A DNA stretch of 64,000 nt from Myxococcota bacterium (lineage in GTDB: Bacteria; Myxococcota_A; Bradymonadia; UBA7976; UBA1532), in assembly GCA_963169045.1 (NCBI GenBank), contig CAUJDF010000026.1:1-64000 (forward strand), given 5' to 3'. This document shows positions 54,159 to 63,028 of the stretch, piece after piece. Position 1 is the stretch's first letter. Each line of letters begins with the position of its first letter. The position numbers were made by a program, and so were the translations under genes. The notes beneath the pieces are model-generated. The model had not been told where the DNA came from, did no database searches, and was given only the letters and a program-made list of their open reading frames with translations.

Positions 54159-54642
54159 ACTTGATGGGGCGCGGCAGGCGCTCGCTGCGGATGGTCACGT
54201 CCATGCGCACCGCGTCGCCTTCGGGGGTGAACACGAACGCGTTCTCGCGCGCGCCGTTCTCGGTCTCGAAGACCTGCACCAGCCGCTGGCCGTCGAGCTG
54301 GTGGCGCAGCGTGACCTCGTCGCCGCTGTCGTTCTTCCACCGCACGGGGCGTCCATCGAGCGGCGCGACCACCTCGCGCTTGTCGTCGCACTGGAAGAGG
54401 ACCGCCTCGCCATCCTGCGCGAAGCGGATGCGGCCGCACGGCTCCGTGGCCTTGCGCAGGCGCTTGCGCGCGAACGGCCGGGCCAGGAAGTTCATGGAGT
54501 CGATCGCCTCGTCGATGGCGGTGTGCGCGACGCGCCGCGCCTGATCGCGCGCCTCGGCCGCGCGGAACGTCCCCGAGGGCACGGCGGCCGCCTGCGCGCC
54601 GCCACTGACGAGGAGCCCCACCCACACGAAGAATCCCTGCAC
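54136..54642 (-). CDS. Secreted hypothetical protein
   Basis: A 168-residue protein with a signal peptide (MQGFFVWVGLLVSGGAQAAA). The mature part is a small, mixed domain with one Cys pair (EPCGRIRFAQD, LFQCDDKREV) and a basic tail ending KFSRWYRR. No family is recognised. It overlaps the convergent glycosidase gene by 23 bases at its 3' end and follows the RNA methyltransferase gene by 58 bases. Confidence 0.75.
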   Translation of the reverse strand: MQGFFVWVGLLVSGGAQAAAVPSGTFRAAEARDQARRVAHTAIDEAIDSMNFLARPFARKRLRKATEPCGRIRFAQDGEAVLFQCDDKREVVAPLDGRPVRWKNDSGDEVTLRHQLDGQRLVQVFETENGARENAFVFTPEGDAVRMDVTIRSERLPRPIKFSRWYRR

Positions 54643-54700
54643 TCGATGCCTCCGCCCTTCTCGGCTGATGACGTCCGGCCGGGCCCGTCCGTCGCTGGGG

Positions 54701-55285
54701 TCATCGTGCCGACCGGGCGGGCGAAGTCAAAGGCGGGGCTGGGAGGGGCGCGAGGAGGCGGTCGACGATGATCGCCATCGCGCTGCGCACCGAGAGGTGG
54801 TTGAAGCCGGTGCCGCCCTCGACGGGCTCGAGGCGCGCGTCGGCGGCCTCGATGACGCGCTCCGCCAGACCCCACGCCTTCCCGAAGAGCACGAGGACCG
54901 GATCGCCGGCGGCGATGCGCGCGCGCAGGGCGGCGTGCGTCCACGCGCCGGGCGTGGGTCGCGCGGTGGTGGCCACGACGAGCGGCGGACGCCCCGCCTC
55001 GGCGGCGACCGCCGCGACGGCGGCTTCGATCGAGTCGACGAGCGCCGCGCGGTCGAACACGCCCTGCTGCTCGACGTCGCGGTCAGGCGCCAGCCCGTGC
55101 GCGATGAGCCGACGCGCCACGGCCTGCTGCGCCGCCACCGGCTGCACGAGGAAGAGGCGCCGCACCGGGTAGCTCAGCGCGAGCCGCGACGCGTCGAACC
55201 AGTCGTATTCATTGACGGAGGCGGCGATCTCCTCGCCCGCCCGGTTGCGCACCGGCGCGTGGACGAGCGCCAGCCAGACGTTCAA
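54701..55285 (-). CDS. SPOUT-type SAM-dependent RNA methyltransferase
   Basis: A 194-residue protein of the small RNA methyltransferase family typified by TM0844-like proteins (SPOUT/TrmD superfamily). The conserved features are the N-terminal VWLALVHAPVRNRAGEEI with VNEYDWFDASR, the middle VVATTARP loop, and the C-terminal knot LVLFGKAWGL with GTGFNHLSVRSAMAII. It is expected to methylate RNA, substrate unknown. The ATG overlaps the stop of the M23 gene by 4 bases. Confidence 0.85.
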   Translation of the reverse strand: MNVWLALVHAPVRNRAGEEIAASVNEYDWFDASRLALSYPVRRLFLVQPVAAQQAVARRLIAHGLAPDRDVEQQGVFDRAALVDSIEAAVAAVAAEAGRPPLVVATTARPTPGAWTHAALRARIAAGDPVLVLFGKAWGLAERVIEAADARLEPVEGGTGFNHLSVRSAMAIIVDRLLAPLPAPPLTSPARSAR

Positions 55286-56709
55286 CGGCGGCGCCGCCGG
55301 GCGAACGGCAGCAGCGCGAGCAGGCCGAGGAGGCCGCCGCCGGGCAGCTGCCGGCAGCCGCCGTCGTGCTTCGCCCGGTGCGTCTCGATCGGCACGCCGC
55401 CGGGGCCGCCGTCCGGTTCGGGGGCCGGCGCGGAGGCGTCCGGATCACCGTGGGGCGCGGGCGCCGCGTCCGGCCCGGGCGTGGGCGCGGCATCCGGTTC
55501 GGGCGCGGGCGTCGCATCGGGCGCCGTCGCGGCGTCCGGCTCGAGGACGGGGCCCGCGTCGGCCTCCACGCCCGCGTCCGGCAGAGGCGCCGGGCGCAGC
55601 CGCTCCAGTCGCACCGCGTCGGCCGGGATGCGGCGCTCGAGCGCGCGGTCCTCGCCCGAGTTGTCGTAGACCGCGACCCACTGGTCGCCGCCCGCCGCGA
55701 AGTCGAACTCGCCGACCGCGGCCCACGGGCCGGGCCCGGAGAGGTCGACGCGCAGCGACTGCTCGCCGCCGTCGTGCCGCACCGCGTACGGCGCCTCCTC
55801 GGAGCCGGCGAACTCCGGCACGATGCGCACCGAGACGCGATAGCGCCCGGCCTCGGCGAGGTGCACGCGCCAGCGCGCCCAGTTGCCGGGCGTGTCGTGG
55901 ACCCAGGCGTACGTCCACCACAGGCCGGCGCCCTCGCCCACCCCGTCGGCGCGCCGCCACGTGTTCGGCGGCCCGTACTTCTCGAAGCAGGCGCCGGCGT
56001 CGTCGAGCACGCCGCCGTCGCCGGGCAGCACCTCGCACGGCACCGCCGGCTGGCCCAACAGCGCTTCGTACGAGCGCACGAGCGACATGTACGGCGGCAC
56101 GTACACGTTCCCGAAGCCCTCGACGTTCTGCACCAGGTCGTAGTGCAGGTGGATCGTCGTCGAGCTGTCGCCGAACGCGTCGGAGATGAGGCCGAGGCGC
56201 GCGCCGCGCTGGACGCGCTGCCCCTCGCGGACGGCGACGCTGGCGGGGTCCATGTGCAGGTAGCGGTGCCGCGTGCCGTCGGCGGTCACGAGGGTCACCG
56301 AGTACGTGCCGATGGAGGTGATGGTGCCGGCGTCGGCGGCGACCGCCCACCAACGGCGGTCTTCGCACGTCGAGGGCCGGATGTCCTGCCCCTGGTGCCC
56401 CGTGCCGGACGGACACAGGGGCATCTCCCACTCGCGGCTCTCGCAGTAGTCGTCGCGCCACGGGTAGCTGTAGTTGACGGCGTCACACTGCCTGCCGCCC
56501 CCGCCGCGCGAGCCGCCGCGCCCCCATACCTGCGAGTTGGCGAAGGCGGGCGCCGCCTCGATGGGGAAGCGCATGTCGGGCACGTAGACGCGCTCGTCGG
56601 CGCGACCGCGGCCGCTGCCGGGGACGAGGTCGCCGGGCGGGGCGTAGCGGAACTCCTGGGCGTGGGCCGCGCCCGCGCCGAGCGCGACCAGGCAGAGCGC
56701 GCGCCTCAC
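55282..56709 (-). CDS. Secreted M23 (LytM) peptidase-like protein with MYXO-CTERM tail
   Basis: A 475-residue secreted protein. The GTG start at 56709 overlaps the upstream stop (GTGA) and gives a signal peptide (RRALCLVALGAGAAHAQ). The M23 metal site is complete: GHQGQDI supplies His and Asp, and HLHYDL the second motif, with the RYLHMDPASV strand between. Residues about 245-365 form a beta-rich domain (golvesin-like, RYRVSVRIVPEF). A PDA-type linker leads to CRQLPGGGLLGLLALLPFARRRRR, a MYXO-CTERM-like tail. Likely a cell-wall or surface glycyl-type endopeptidase. Confidence 0.88.
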   Translation of the reverse strand: MRRALCLVALGAGAAHAQEFRYAPPGDLVPGSGRGRADERVYVPDMRFPIEAAPAFANSQVWGRGGSRGGGGRQCDAVNYSYPWRDDYCESREWEMPLCPSGTGHQGQDIRPSTCEDRRWWAVAADAGTITSIGTYSVTLVTADGTRHRYLHMDPASVAVREGQRVQRGARLGLISDAFGDSSTTIHLHYDLVQNVEGFGNVYVPPYMSLVRSYEALLGQPAVPCEVLPGDGGVLDDAGACFEKYGPPNTWRRADGVGEGAGLWWTYAWVHDTPGNWARWRVHLAEAGRYRVSVRIVPEFAGSEEAPYAVRHDGGEQSLRVDLSGPGPWAAVGEFDFAAGGDQWVAVYDNSGEDRALERRIPADAVRLERLRPAPLPDAGVEADAGPVLEPDAATAPDATPAPEPDAAPTPGPDAAPAPHGDPDASAPAPEPDGGPGGVPIETHRAKHDGGCRQLPGGGLLGLLALLPFARRRRR

Positions 56710-57233
56710 GGGGCACCGCCGGCGACGACGAGGTCGCCGAAGAGGTCGAGCGCCAGCGCGGCGTCCGCGCACCGCGCCACCTGCACGCACTCGACGTCGA
56801 GCGTGTACCCGACGCCGTAGCGCTCGAAGGAGACGCTGACGATGCCGTCGACGATCTCGACCCGCGGAGAGCCGGCGGTCCGCAGCTCCTTGAGCAGCTC
56901 GGGGCGGGCGTGCGCGCGCGCAAACCCGTGGATCGACACGTGAATGCCGTCGCCGCGCATGCTGGCCGCATACCAGCCGGGCCCCGAGGTCACGACGACG
57001 CCGGCGAGCAGGTCGGGTCGCCGCGGCAGCAGCGCCGGCATCTTCACCGCGGCGATCCGCGCGCGCGCCTCGTCGGGCAGCGGCAGCGTCACCGCCGGCG
57101 CCGCCTCCACCCGCAGCTCGACGATCCGCGCCGGCGCCTCGAGCGCCTTGCGCGCCACTTCGTCGGCCGGCCCCTCCGCCGCGCCGGCGGGCGCGACCCC
57201 CATCACCGCCAGCAGCATCCCCGCTCGCCGCAT
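56706..57233 (-). CDS. Secreted hypothetical protein
   Basis: A 175-residue protein with a signal peptide (MRRAGMLLAVMGVAPAGAAE). The start at 57233 is preferred to 57257 because GGGGGAG lies at the right distance before it. The mature part has LPLPDEARARIAAVKMPAL and a last third with two Cys (VECVQVARCADAAL). No family is recognised. It overlaps the M23 gene start by 4 bases, which suggests the two work together. Confidence 0.75.
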   Translation of the reverse strand: MRRAGMLLAVMGVAPAGAAEGPADEVARKALEAPARIVELRVEAAPAVTLPLPDEARARIAAVKMPALLPRRPDLLAGVVVTSGPGWYAASMRGDGIHVSIHGFARAHARPELLKELRTAGSPRVEIVDGIVSVSFERYGVGYTLDVECVQVARCADAALALDLFGDLVVAGGAP

Positions 57234-57290
57234 CGTCTCCCCCGTCCGGAACGCCACGAGACTAAGGAACCGGAGGAGGGAGCGCCACGA

Positions 57291-58238
57291 TCACTCGCCG
57301 GGGCAGGCGCCGACGCGGCGGGCGACCGGCGCGGGGCGGTACGCGCGGCCGTCGGAGACGACGACCGCCTCGATGGGCTGGCCGGTCCACGCCAGGTCGT
57401 CGGCGACGCGCAGGACGCAGCAGCCGTCGCCCGGCTCGACGCGCAGGCGCAGGACGGGCGCGCCGCCCGCGGGCAGGGCGAGGTCGTCGAGGAAGGACAG
57501 GACGACGTAGCCGAACGCGCCCCCCTCGACCGCCTGGTTCGCGGCGTAGCCCAGGTGGCGGAGGCCCGGCGGGTCGTCCCAGACCTCGGCGGCCACCGTG
57601 CCGGCGGTCGTCGCCTCGGCGATGACGCAGCCCTCGGCGCGCACCGAGAGCGACCAGGCCTCGACCGGGAGCGACGGGCTCTCGATCGCCACGAGCGCCT
57701 CGAAGGGGCCGTCGGCGGACGCCGGCGCGTCGATCGTCCAGCGCAGGGGCGCGCACTCGCCGGCGGGCCAGGGCGCGGCGTCGTCGCAGGCGCCCGGCGC
57801 GAGCGGCGGCGGCGGCGTCTGCGCGCCCGTGACGAGCCAGGTCGTCAGTCGGTGGCCGTCCTCGGCGTCGAGGCGGCCGTCGCGGCCGTGATCCGCGGCG
57901 TCGGGGCACACCGGCGCCGGGCCGGCGCGGAACAGGTGGTCGAGGACGGCGACGGGATCGGCGACGTCGACGCGGCCGTCTCCGTTGACGTCGCCCGCGA
58001 CGACGGGGCGGTCCGCGGCGGGGCAGACATCGGCGGCCGGCAGGGCGGCGTCGGCGGGCGCGGCGTCGGCGGGCGCGGCGTCGGCGGGTGCGGCGTCGGC
58101 CGCCGCAGCGTCGGCGGGTGCGGCGTCGGCCGCCGCCGCGTCCGGGCCATCCGCGGACGCCGTCTCCCCGCCGTCACAGCCGGCGAGCGCGAGGAGCGAG
58201 ACCGCCGTGTGACAGATGGCGTACCTTCGTCGGGACAA
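57291..58238 (-). CDS. Dockerin-like lipoprotein with Ala/Asp/Pro repeats
   Basis: A 315-residue lipoprotein. The lipobox is LLALAGC; the start is taken as TTG at 58238, with GAGG 6 bases upstream (no ATG fits). A long A-A-(A/P)-A-D linker (encoded by a 15-base tandem repeat) precedes a dockerin-type I-like pair of calcium loops (GDVNGDGRVDVADP and DHGRDGRLDAEDG). A beta-sandwich resembling a cohesin or carbohydrate-binding domain follows, with several Cys. Divergent from the next gene across a 32-base gap. Likely surface-anchored; no partner identified. Confidence 0.75.
   Translation of the reverse strand: MSRRRYAICHTAVSLLALAGCDGGETASADGPDAAAADAAPADAAAADAAPADAAPADAAPADAALPAADVCPAADRPVVAGDVNGDGRVDVADPVAVLDHLFRAGPAPVCPDAADHGRDGRLDAEDGHRLTTWLVTGAQTPPPPLAPGACDDAAPWPAGECAPLRWTIDAPASADGPFEALVAIESPSLPVEAWSLSVRAEGCVIAEATTAGTVAAEVWDDPPGLRHLGYAANQAVEGGAFGYVVLSFLDDLALPAGGAPVLRLRVEPGDGCCVLRVADDLAWTGQPIEAVVVSDGRAYRPAPVARRVGACPGE
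58045..58134 (-). repeat. 15-base tandem repeat (6 copies) in the dockerin-like lipoprotein gene
   Basis: The unit is gcggcgtcggcgggc on the + strand, with the fourth and sixth copies ending gcc. It encodes five-residue A/D/P units in the linker. Neighbouring copies are near-identical, so length may vary by slippage without breaking the frame. Confidence 0.85.
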
Positions 58239-58270
58239 TGCACACCTCGCCGCGCCATGGGAGATCGTGG

Positions 58271-59983
58271 ATGTACCGCCGCCGCCTCCGCCGGGGCAAC
58301 GATTGTGGACGCGCGCTGCTGCTGTGTCTCGCCGGCCTTGCCGCGTGTGACGGCCCGGCGCCCGAGGCGCCACCGACGAGGGCCGAAGCGGGCCGGTCCG
58401 TCGCGAACCTGCACCTCGGCCCGACGGAGCGGCCGGCGCGGTTCGGCGCGCCCGAAGTCGCGGCGCTCACCGTCGCGTCGCCGACGGTGCGCGTGTCGCG
58501 CCTCGTCGAGCCGAGCCCCGCCGCGCGGCTCGCCGCCCCGCTGTCCGGGCGGCTCGACCCGGCGCGCGGCGCCGCGCTCGTCGCGGCCCTCGAGGCGCTG
58601 CCGCCGGACCGCCGCGCCCTCGGGCTCAGCGGCCTGACCATCGAGGCGCTCGACGGCGAGCTGTGCGAGGCGCCCCACGTGCTGTTCGAGACCGAGGCGG
58701 AGGGCCGGACGTACGAGCACCGCTATGAGATCCCGCCGCGCCTCTGGATGAGCGACCTGCGCCTCGCGACGTACGCGCTGCCCGACGCGTGCGTCCAGGC
58801 GCTGCTGGCCGCGGGCGGCGACGTGCCCTCGACTTTCGACCGGGGCTGCGCGCGTGACGACGTGGCGGCGCACCTGCCGCCGGGCTCGAGCTGCCGCGCC
58901 TGCGTCGACGAGGACGGCGACCACGCGCGCTGCGTCGCCGAGGGGGCCTGCCCCGCCGAGGCCGGGCGCCAGGTCACGGGCAACGGCAACGTCCGCTACG
59001 ACGTGGCCGAAGCGACGACGCTCGCGTGCGCGCCGGACCTGACACAGAAGGTCGTCTTCCTGCTGCGGCGGGGCGACGCGCCGAGCCTCCCCGGCCTCTT
59101 CGAGCACGGGCGCATCGCCTTCCTCTGCTCCGCGCACTGGGCCGCCGACATCGGCGCCCCCGACCTGTTCTGCAATCAGAACCGGGGCGTCGGCATCGGC
59201 CTCGCCGACGTGCTGGCGGCGCGCGTGCAACACATCCGGCCCGCCGGCGACCCGCGCCCGCTCTACGAGCACCGCCTCGCGCTGACGGCGATGCCCGTCG
59301 TCGACGGCGCCACTTACGACTTCATGCCGGTCTTCCCCGGCCAGCTCGCCGAGCTCTCGGTGCCGATCCCGCGCGGCGGCTGGGGGCTCGACCCGCGCGC
59401 GCTGCGGCCGGGCGGCGCCGATCCCGCCGACCCGTTCGACACCTTCGCCGCCGACTGGCTCGCCGCGGTGGCCGTCAAGACCGCCACCCGCACGGACCAG
59501 GTGCCGATCGGCGTCTACAACCGCAATGTCTGTCGCGACCAGGACTGGGAGGGGCCCGACGCGCACGGCCGCTACCACTGCGCGACGCCGGTCGAGTACT
59601 TCGACGCGCCGCCCGACGACATCGGCACGTGGATGTTCGACTGGACGATCTTCCCGTCGGCGGACGGCCGTCGCGTCGACATCCTGCCGCTCGTGACGCT
59701 CGGCGCCACCGGCGCGATGGACGCGAGCATCCCCGGCGGCTTCGTGCCGCGCGTGCTCGGCACGCCGAGCCTCGCCGATCCCGAGTGGGAGGCGTGCGCC
59801 TGGCCCGAGACGTTCATGCCCGACGAGATCACGAGCGGCGACAACGCGACCGTGCCGGCCTACACCTACACCGGCCAGACGTGGCGCTTCGGCGCCCACC
59901 CCGGCCTCGACCTGCGCGTCGTGCTCTCGACGAACTGGCGGCGGGGCTTCTGCTTCGAGGCGCTGCCGCCCGGCACCCGCTGA
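58271..59983 (+). CDS. Lipoprotein of unknown function
   Basis: A 570-residue lipoprotein (signal peptide with lipobox LAGLAAC). It has about a dozen Cys spread over the mature part, including a CRACVDEDGDHARC segment. No domain is recognised. The ATG at 58271 follows a weak Shine-Dalgarno (GAGATCGTGG). It is one of the few genes in this region on the + strand and has only 32 bases between its start and that of the divergent lipoprotein. Confidence 0.75.
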   Translation: MYRRRLRRGNDCGRALLLCLAGLAACDGPAPEAPPTRAEAGRSVANLHLGPTERPARFGAPEVAALTVASPTVRVSRLVEPSPAARLAAPLSGRLDPARGAALVAALEALPPDRRALGLSGLTIEALDGELCEAPHVLFETEAEGRTYEHRYEIPPRLWMSDLRLATYALPDACVQALLAAGGDVPSTFDRGCARDDVAAHLPPGSSCRACVDEDGDHARCVAEGACPAEAGRQVTGNGNVRYDVAEATTLACAPDLTQKVVFLLRRGDAPSLPGLFEHGRIAFLCSAHWAADIGAPDLFCNQNRGVGIGLADVLAARVQHIRPAGDPRPLYEHRLALTAMPVVDGATYDFMPVFPGQLAELSVPIPRGGWGLDPRALRPGGADPADPFDTFAADWLAAVAVKTATRTDQVPIGVYNRNVCRDQDWEGPDAHGRYHCATPVEYFDAPPDDIGTWMFDWTIFPSADGRRVDILPLVTLGATGAMDASIPGGFVPRVLGTPSLADPEWEACAWPETFMPDEITSGDNATVPAYTYTGQTWRFGAHPGLDLRVVLSTNWRRGFCFEALPPGTR

Positions 59984-60029
59984 CGACCGCCTCCGCGGAC
60001 GGCGCGGCGCGGTGGGCCACCCGCGCGGC

Positions 60030-61247
60030 TCACTCGCACTCGGGCACGTCCGGCAGCCGCGCGGCGGGGTCGTCGATGTAGATGTTGCTGAGCCAGCCGC
60101 CCTGGTCCCGGAGCAGCGACCACCAATCGTTGGTGTACCCCTCGGCGTCGACGACCTGCCCGCGGCGCTGACAGACCACGAGGATCGGCGTCGGCCCGCG
60201 CAGCGTCACGAGCACGCGCGCGTCGAGCGACGGCGCCTCGTGGACGGGCCGGTCGGCGCCCCAGGTCATGTACGGACGCGGCCCGTCGCAGGCGTTGCGG
60301 CTGACGAGATCGCGCTCGAAGTACCGGCCCGGGTACGGCGCCAGCGAGTCGCCGTCGATCGCGACGACCTGTCCGGCGCCATGGCGCAGCTGCTCGTAGT
60401 GCAGGTGCGGCCCGGACGAGGCGCCGGTGCTGCCGACGAGGCCGACGGGCTGCCCCTGCGCCACCCACGCGCCGTCGGGCACGAGGAAGTCCGACAGATG
60501 AAAGTGGTAGGTCTGCCAGCCGTCGCCGTGGTCGATGACGATGTAGTTGCCCGCGCCGCCGGGCTCCTGGCGCCGCCGCGCGACGCCGGCGGCCGAGGCC
60601 AGCGTGGGCTCGTCGTCGGTGGGTCCGCCGTCGGCGCGCACGAAGTCGAGGGCGCGGCGCACCTCGGCGGCGTGGTGGCTGTAGGTCCACCGCTGGCCGC
60701 AGGCGTAGGGCGCCTGGAAGTCCGGCGCCCCTGCGCCTGCGGGCTGGCAGCGGCCGCCGACGCACAGCAGGTCGCCGCAGCAGTCCTCGCCGTTCGGCGT
60801 CGCGCACGAGGCGCCGTCGCCGCCGCAGCACACGCGGCCCAGCGTCGTGCGCCCGCACATCAGGTCGCCGCAACAGCGCGTGTCGTCGTCGCAGGCCTGC
60901 CGCGAGGGAACGCAGGCGGGCGGCGGTCCCGCGTCGGGCACCGCGGCGTCCGGCGGGGCGGCGTCCGGCGGGGCGGCGTCCGGCGGGGCGGCGTCCGGCG
61001 TGGCGGCGTCCGGCGCGACGTGGGCAGCGTCGGGCGCGGCACCGTCGGCGTCGGGCGCCTCGCCGGCGTCCGGCTCGGCGCCGTCGCCCGCCGCCAACGC
61101 GTCCGTCGGGGGCGCCGCGGCGTCGTCTACGGCCTCGCCGCCGTCGGGGGCCGCGGCCTCGTCGACGGACAGCTCGCCGGATCCCGCGCACCCGGCCAGC
61201 GCGACGGCGAGCGTCAGCGCACACAACGAGACGTGTGGTCGGTCCAT
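60030..61247 (-). CDS. M23-like lipoprotein with possible defective zinc site and SH3-like C-terminus
   Basis: A 405-residue lipoprotein (lipobox VALAGC). A PDAAP linker and a Cys-rich segment (CCGDLMCGRTTLGRVCC) precede an M23-like domain (about 185-305) with HFHLSDFLVPDG and GPHLHYEQL. The first zinc motif, normally HxxxD, reads RRALDF, so the usual His is Arg here; a more distant SHH could replace it. Activity is therefore uncertain. The last 80 residues resemble an SH3-type wall-binding domain (VLVTLRGPTPILVV, WWSLLRDQGGWLSNIYI). The start at 61247 is the ATG nearest the signal sequence. Confidence 0.8.
   Translation of the reverse strand: MDRPHVSLCALTLAVALAGCAGSGELSVDEAAAPDGGEAVDDAAAPPTDALAAGDGAEPDAGEAPDADGAAPDAAHVAPDAATPDAAPPDAAPPDAAPPDAAVPDAGPPPACVPSRQACDDDTRCCGDLMCGRTTLGRVCCGGDGASCATPNGEDCCGDLLCVGGRCQPAGAGAPDFQAPYACGQRWTYSHHAAEVRRALDFVRADGGPTDDEPTLASAAGVARRRQEPGGAGNYIVIDHGDGWQTYHFHLSDFLVPDGAWVAQGQPVGLVGSTGASSGPHLHYEQLRHGAGQVVAIDGDSLAPYPGRYFERDLVSRNACDGPRPYMTWGADRPVHEAPSLDARVLVTLRGPTPILVVCQRRGQVVDAEGYTNDWWSLLRDQGGWLSNIYIDDPAARLPDVPECE
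60943..61017 (-). repeat. 15-base tandem repeat (5 copies) in the M23-like lipoprotein linker
   Basis: Unit gcggcgtccggcggg on the + strand; three identical copies and two with one change. It encodes a PPDAA-type linker on the - strand. In-frame length variation is possible. Confidence 0.85.
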
Positions 61248-61515
61248 GAGGCGACGCGGGCCAAGCAATCATCGCGCCGCCCCGCACGGTCGCCCGCCGC
61301 CATCACCCGTGTGACGTCGTGGTCTCACCCCCGGCGGGCCGGCTCGCCGCCCCTCGGCACGTCGCCGCGAGCGGACCGATGACCGAGCGTGCCCGTGGCG
61401 CGACCGAGGCCGACCGCAGGCGCGCCCGGAGACATGTCGAGCACCGGGATCGAGGCGACGCGGGCGCCGCCGGCCGGCGGTTCACGCCGCGGCCATCTTT
61501 CGTCGGGACACCCTC
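61248..61515. other. Intergenic gap, no feature seen
   Basis: These 268 bases separate two lipoprotein genes on the same strand. I find no gene, promoter-like hexamers or clear inverted repeat in it. Confidence 0.5.
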
Positions 61516-62931
61516 TCAGGGCGCCGGCTCGAGGCAGCCGGCGATGGCGCCGCAGTCGCCCTGGGCGGCGAGCGCGCACCCGTACTGGTCGCGCGTCAGG
61601 CTGGCGCAGCCGGCGAGGCAGAAGTTGCGGCCGCCGACGCCGAGGCACTCGCCGAGCGCCTCGTCGCAGAAGGCGGCGCACTCCTCGGGCGTCGGCCGGA
61701 AGTCGCCGCCGCCCTCGCACACCGGCCGGAGCTGCGGGTTCTCGCGGTACACGAAGCCGCGCACCTCGGCGCAGGTGGCGGCCCCCCACCGCTCGACGTC
61801 CTCGGCGGACGGCGGCGCGTCGAGGCACCCCGCCGTGCACTGGACCGACAGTTCCGGCGGCACGATGCGCGGGGGGCATGCCTCCTCGAGGCAGCCCTGC
61901 AGCCGTGTACAGAGGCGGTCGCAGCGCGCCTGGCCCTCGGGATCGCCCACGCAGGCCCGGGCGGCGTCGCAGTCGCGGGCGATCTCGAGGCACCGCAGGT
62001 TGGCCGGCGCCCAGTCCGCGCAGGCCGCCGCGCAGTCGCCGCCGGGGTCGATGCCGCAGGGGCCGAAGACCTCCTCGCAGAGCACGGCGCACGCCGCCTC
62101 CGGCGTGTTGTCGCAGCGCGCGTCGATGGCCGGCTCCTCAGCCCGGACGATGGCCACGACCCCCTCGCAGGAGGCCCCGGTCTCGGTCTCCACCTCTTGG
62201 ACGGTGGGCACGTGCGCGAGGCAGTCCTGGCGGCACCGCTCGGCGTAACCGTCGGGCAGCGTCCCCGGCGCACACTCGGTGACGACGCACCGCGCGCGCC
62301 GCAGGCAGCTGTCGCGGCAGTAGCGCTCGACGGCGTTCTCCGGCTCGCCGCCCGCGCACCGGGCGAGGTCCTGGCAGCTCTCCGCCGCGCTCAGGCAGCG
62401 CCGCTGCTCGTCGCCGAGCGTCCGGCAGGCGCCGACGCAGCCCTCGCGCCCACCGGGGACGCCGCACGCCGCCGCGCGCTCGCAGATCGCCGCGCACTCG
62501 GGCGGCGGCGGCGCGTCGCTGCAGAACGTCGCCAGCATCGGGAAGTCCTCGAACAGGCCGGCCACGAAGGCCTCGCAGGGCGCGTCGATCGCGGCGCGCA
62601 GCGCGCCCTCGGGTTGCCGGCAACCGGCTCGGCAGAGCTCGCGGCCACCGCCCTCGAGCGCCGGGCAGACCGGCACGAGGCAAGCCTGGACCTTGCCGCA
62701 GTACGCCGCGCAAAGGTCCTCGGGTGCCGCGGCGGCGTCGCTGGCGAGCGCGGCGTCCGCCACGAAGCCGGCGTCGGATGCCGGCGCCGCGTCCGCCCGA
62801 ACGGTGGCGTCGTGCCCGCCGTCGGCGGCGGCGCGGGCAGCGTCGGCGCCGTCACCCTCGGTCGACGGCGAGCCGCCCGTGTCTTCGATGCACCCCGCCA
62901 ACAACAGGCACAGGAGCCAACCGCGTCGCAT
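61516..62931 (-). CDS. Lipoprotein with three tandem Cys-rich modules
   Basis: A 471-residue lipoprotein (MRRGWLLCLLLAGC). After an Ala/Asp-rich linker, residues about 73-471 consist of three copies of a module of about 131 residues (about 73-203, 204-335 and 336-471). Each has an A part (C..YC..VQAC..VC, then C..GC, then a Glu-rich helix and a last Cys, about 70 residues) and a B part (C...C....CG...GG..C...C, then C.......C....C, about 50-60 residues). The spacing of more than 40 Cys is kept between copies. The domain is not recognised. The start at 62931 gives the lipobox. Extracellular, disulfide-rich. Confidence 0.85.
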   Translation of the reverse strand: MRRGWLLCLLLAGCIEDTGGSPSTEGDGADAARAAADGGHDATVRADAAPASDAGFVADAALASDAAAAPEDLCAAYCGKVQACLVPVCPALEGGGRELCRAGCRQPEGALRAAIDAPCEAFVAGLFEDFPMLATFCSDAPPPPECAAICERAAACGVPGGREGCVGACRTLGDEQRRCLSAAESCQDLARCAGGEPENAVERYCRDSCLRRARCVVTECAPGTLPDGYAERCRQDCLAHVPTVQEVETETGASCEGVVAIVRAEEPAIDARCDNTPEAACAVLCEEVFGPCGIDPGGDCAAACADWAPANLRCLEIARDCDAARACVGDPEGQARCDRLCTRLQGCLEEACPPRIVPPELSVQCTAGCLDAPPSAEDVERWGAATCAEVRGFVYRENPQLRPVCEGGGDFRPTPEECAAFCDEALGECLGVGGRNFCLAGCASLTRDQYGCALAAQGDCGAIAGCLEPAP

Positions 62932-63028
62932 CGCCACCCCCCACGCTCCGGCCCACGTTAGAACGCGCGAGCCCCGGCGCACAACAAGCGTCCGGGGGCG
63001 TCCGTCCGCAGGGCGGCGCCGCGGCAGG

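Noticed and set aside
58045-58134. CRISPR-like array
   Set aside because: A 15-base in-frame coding repeat without spacers.
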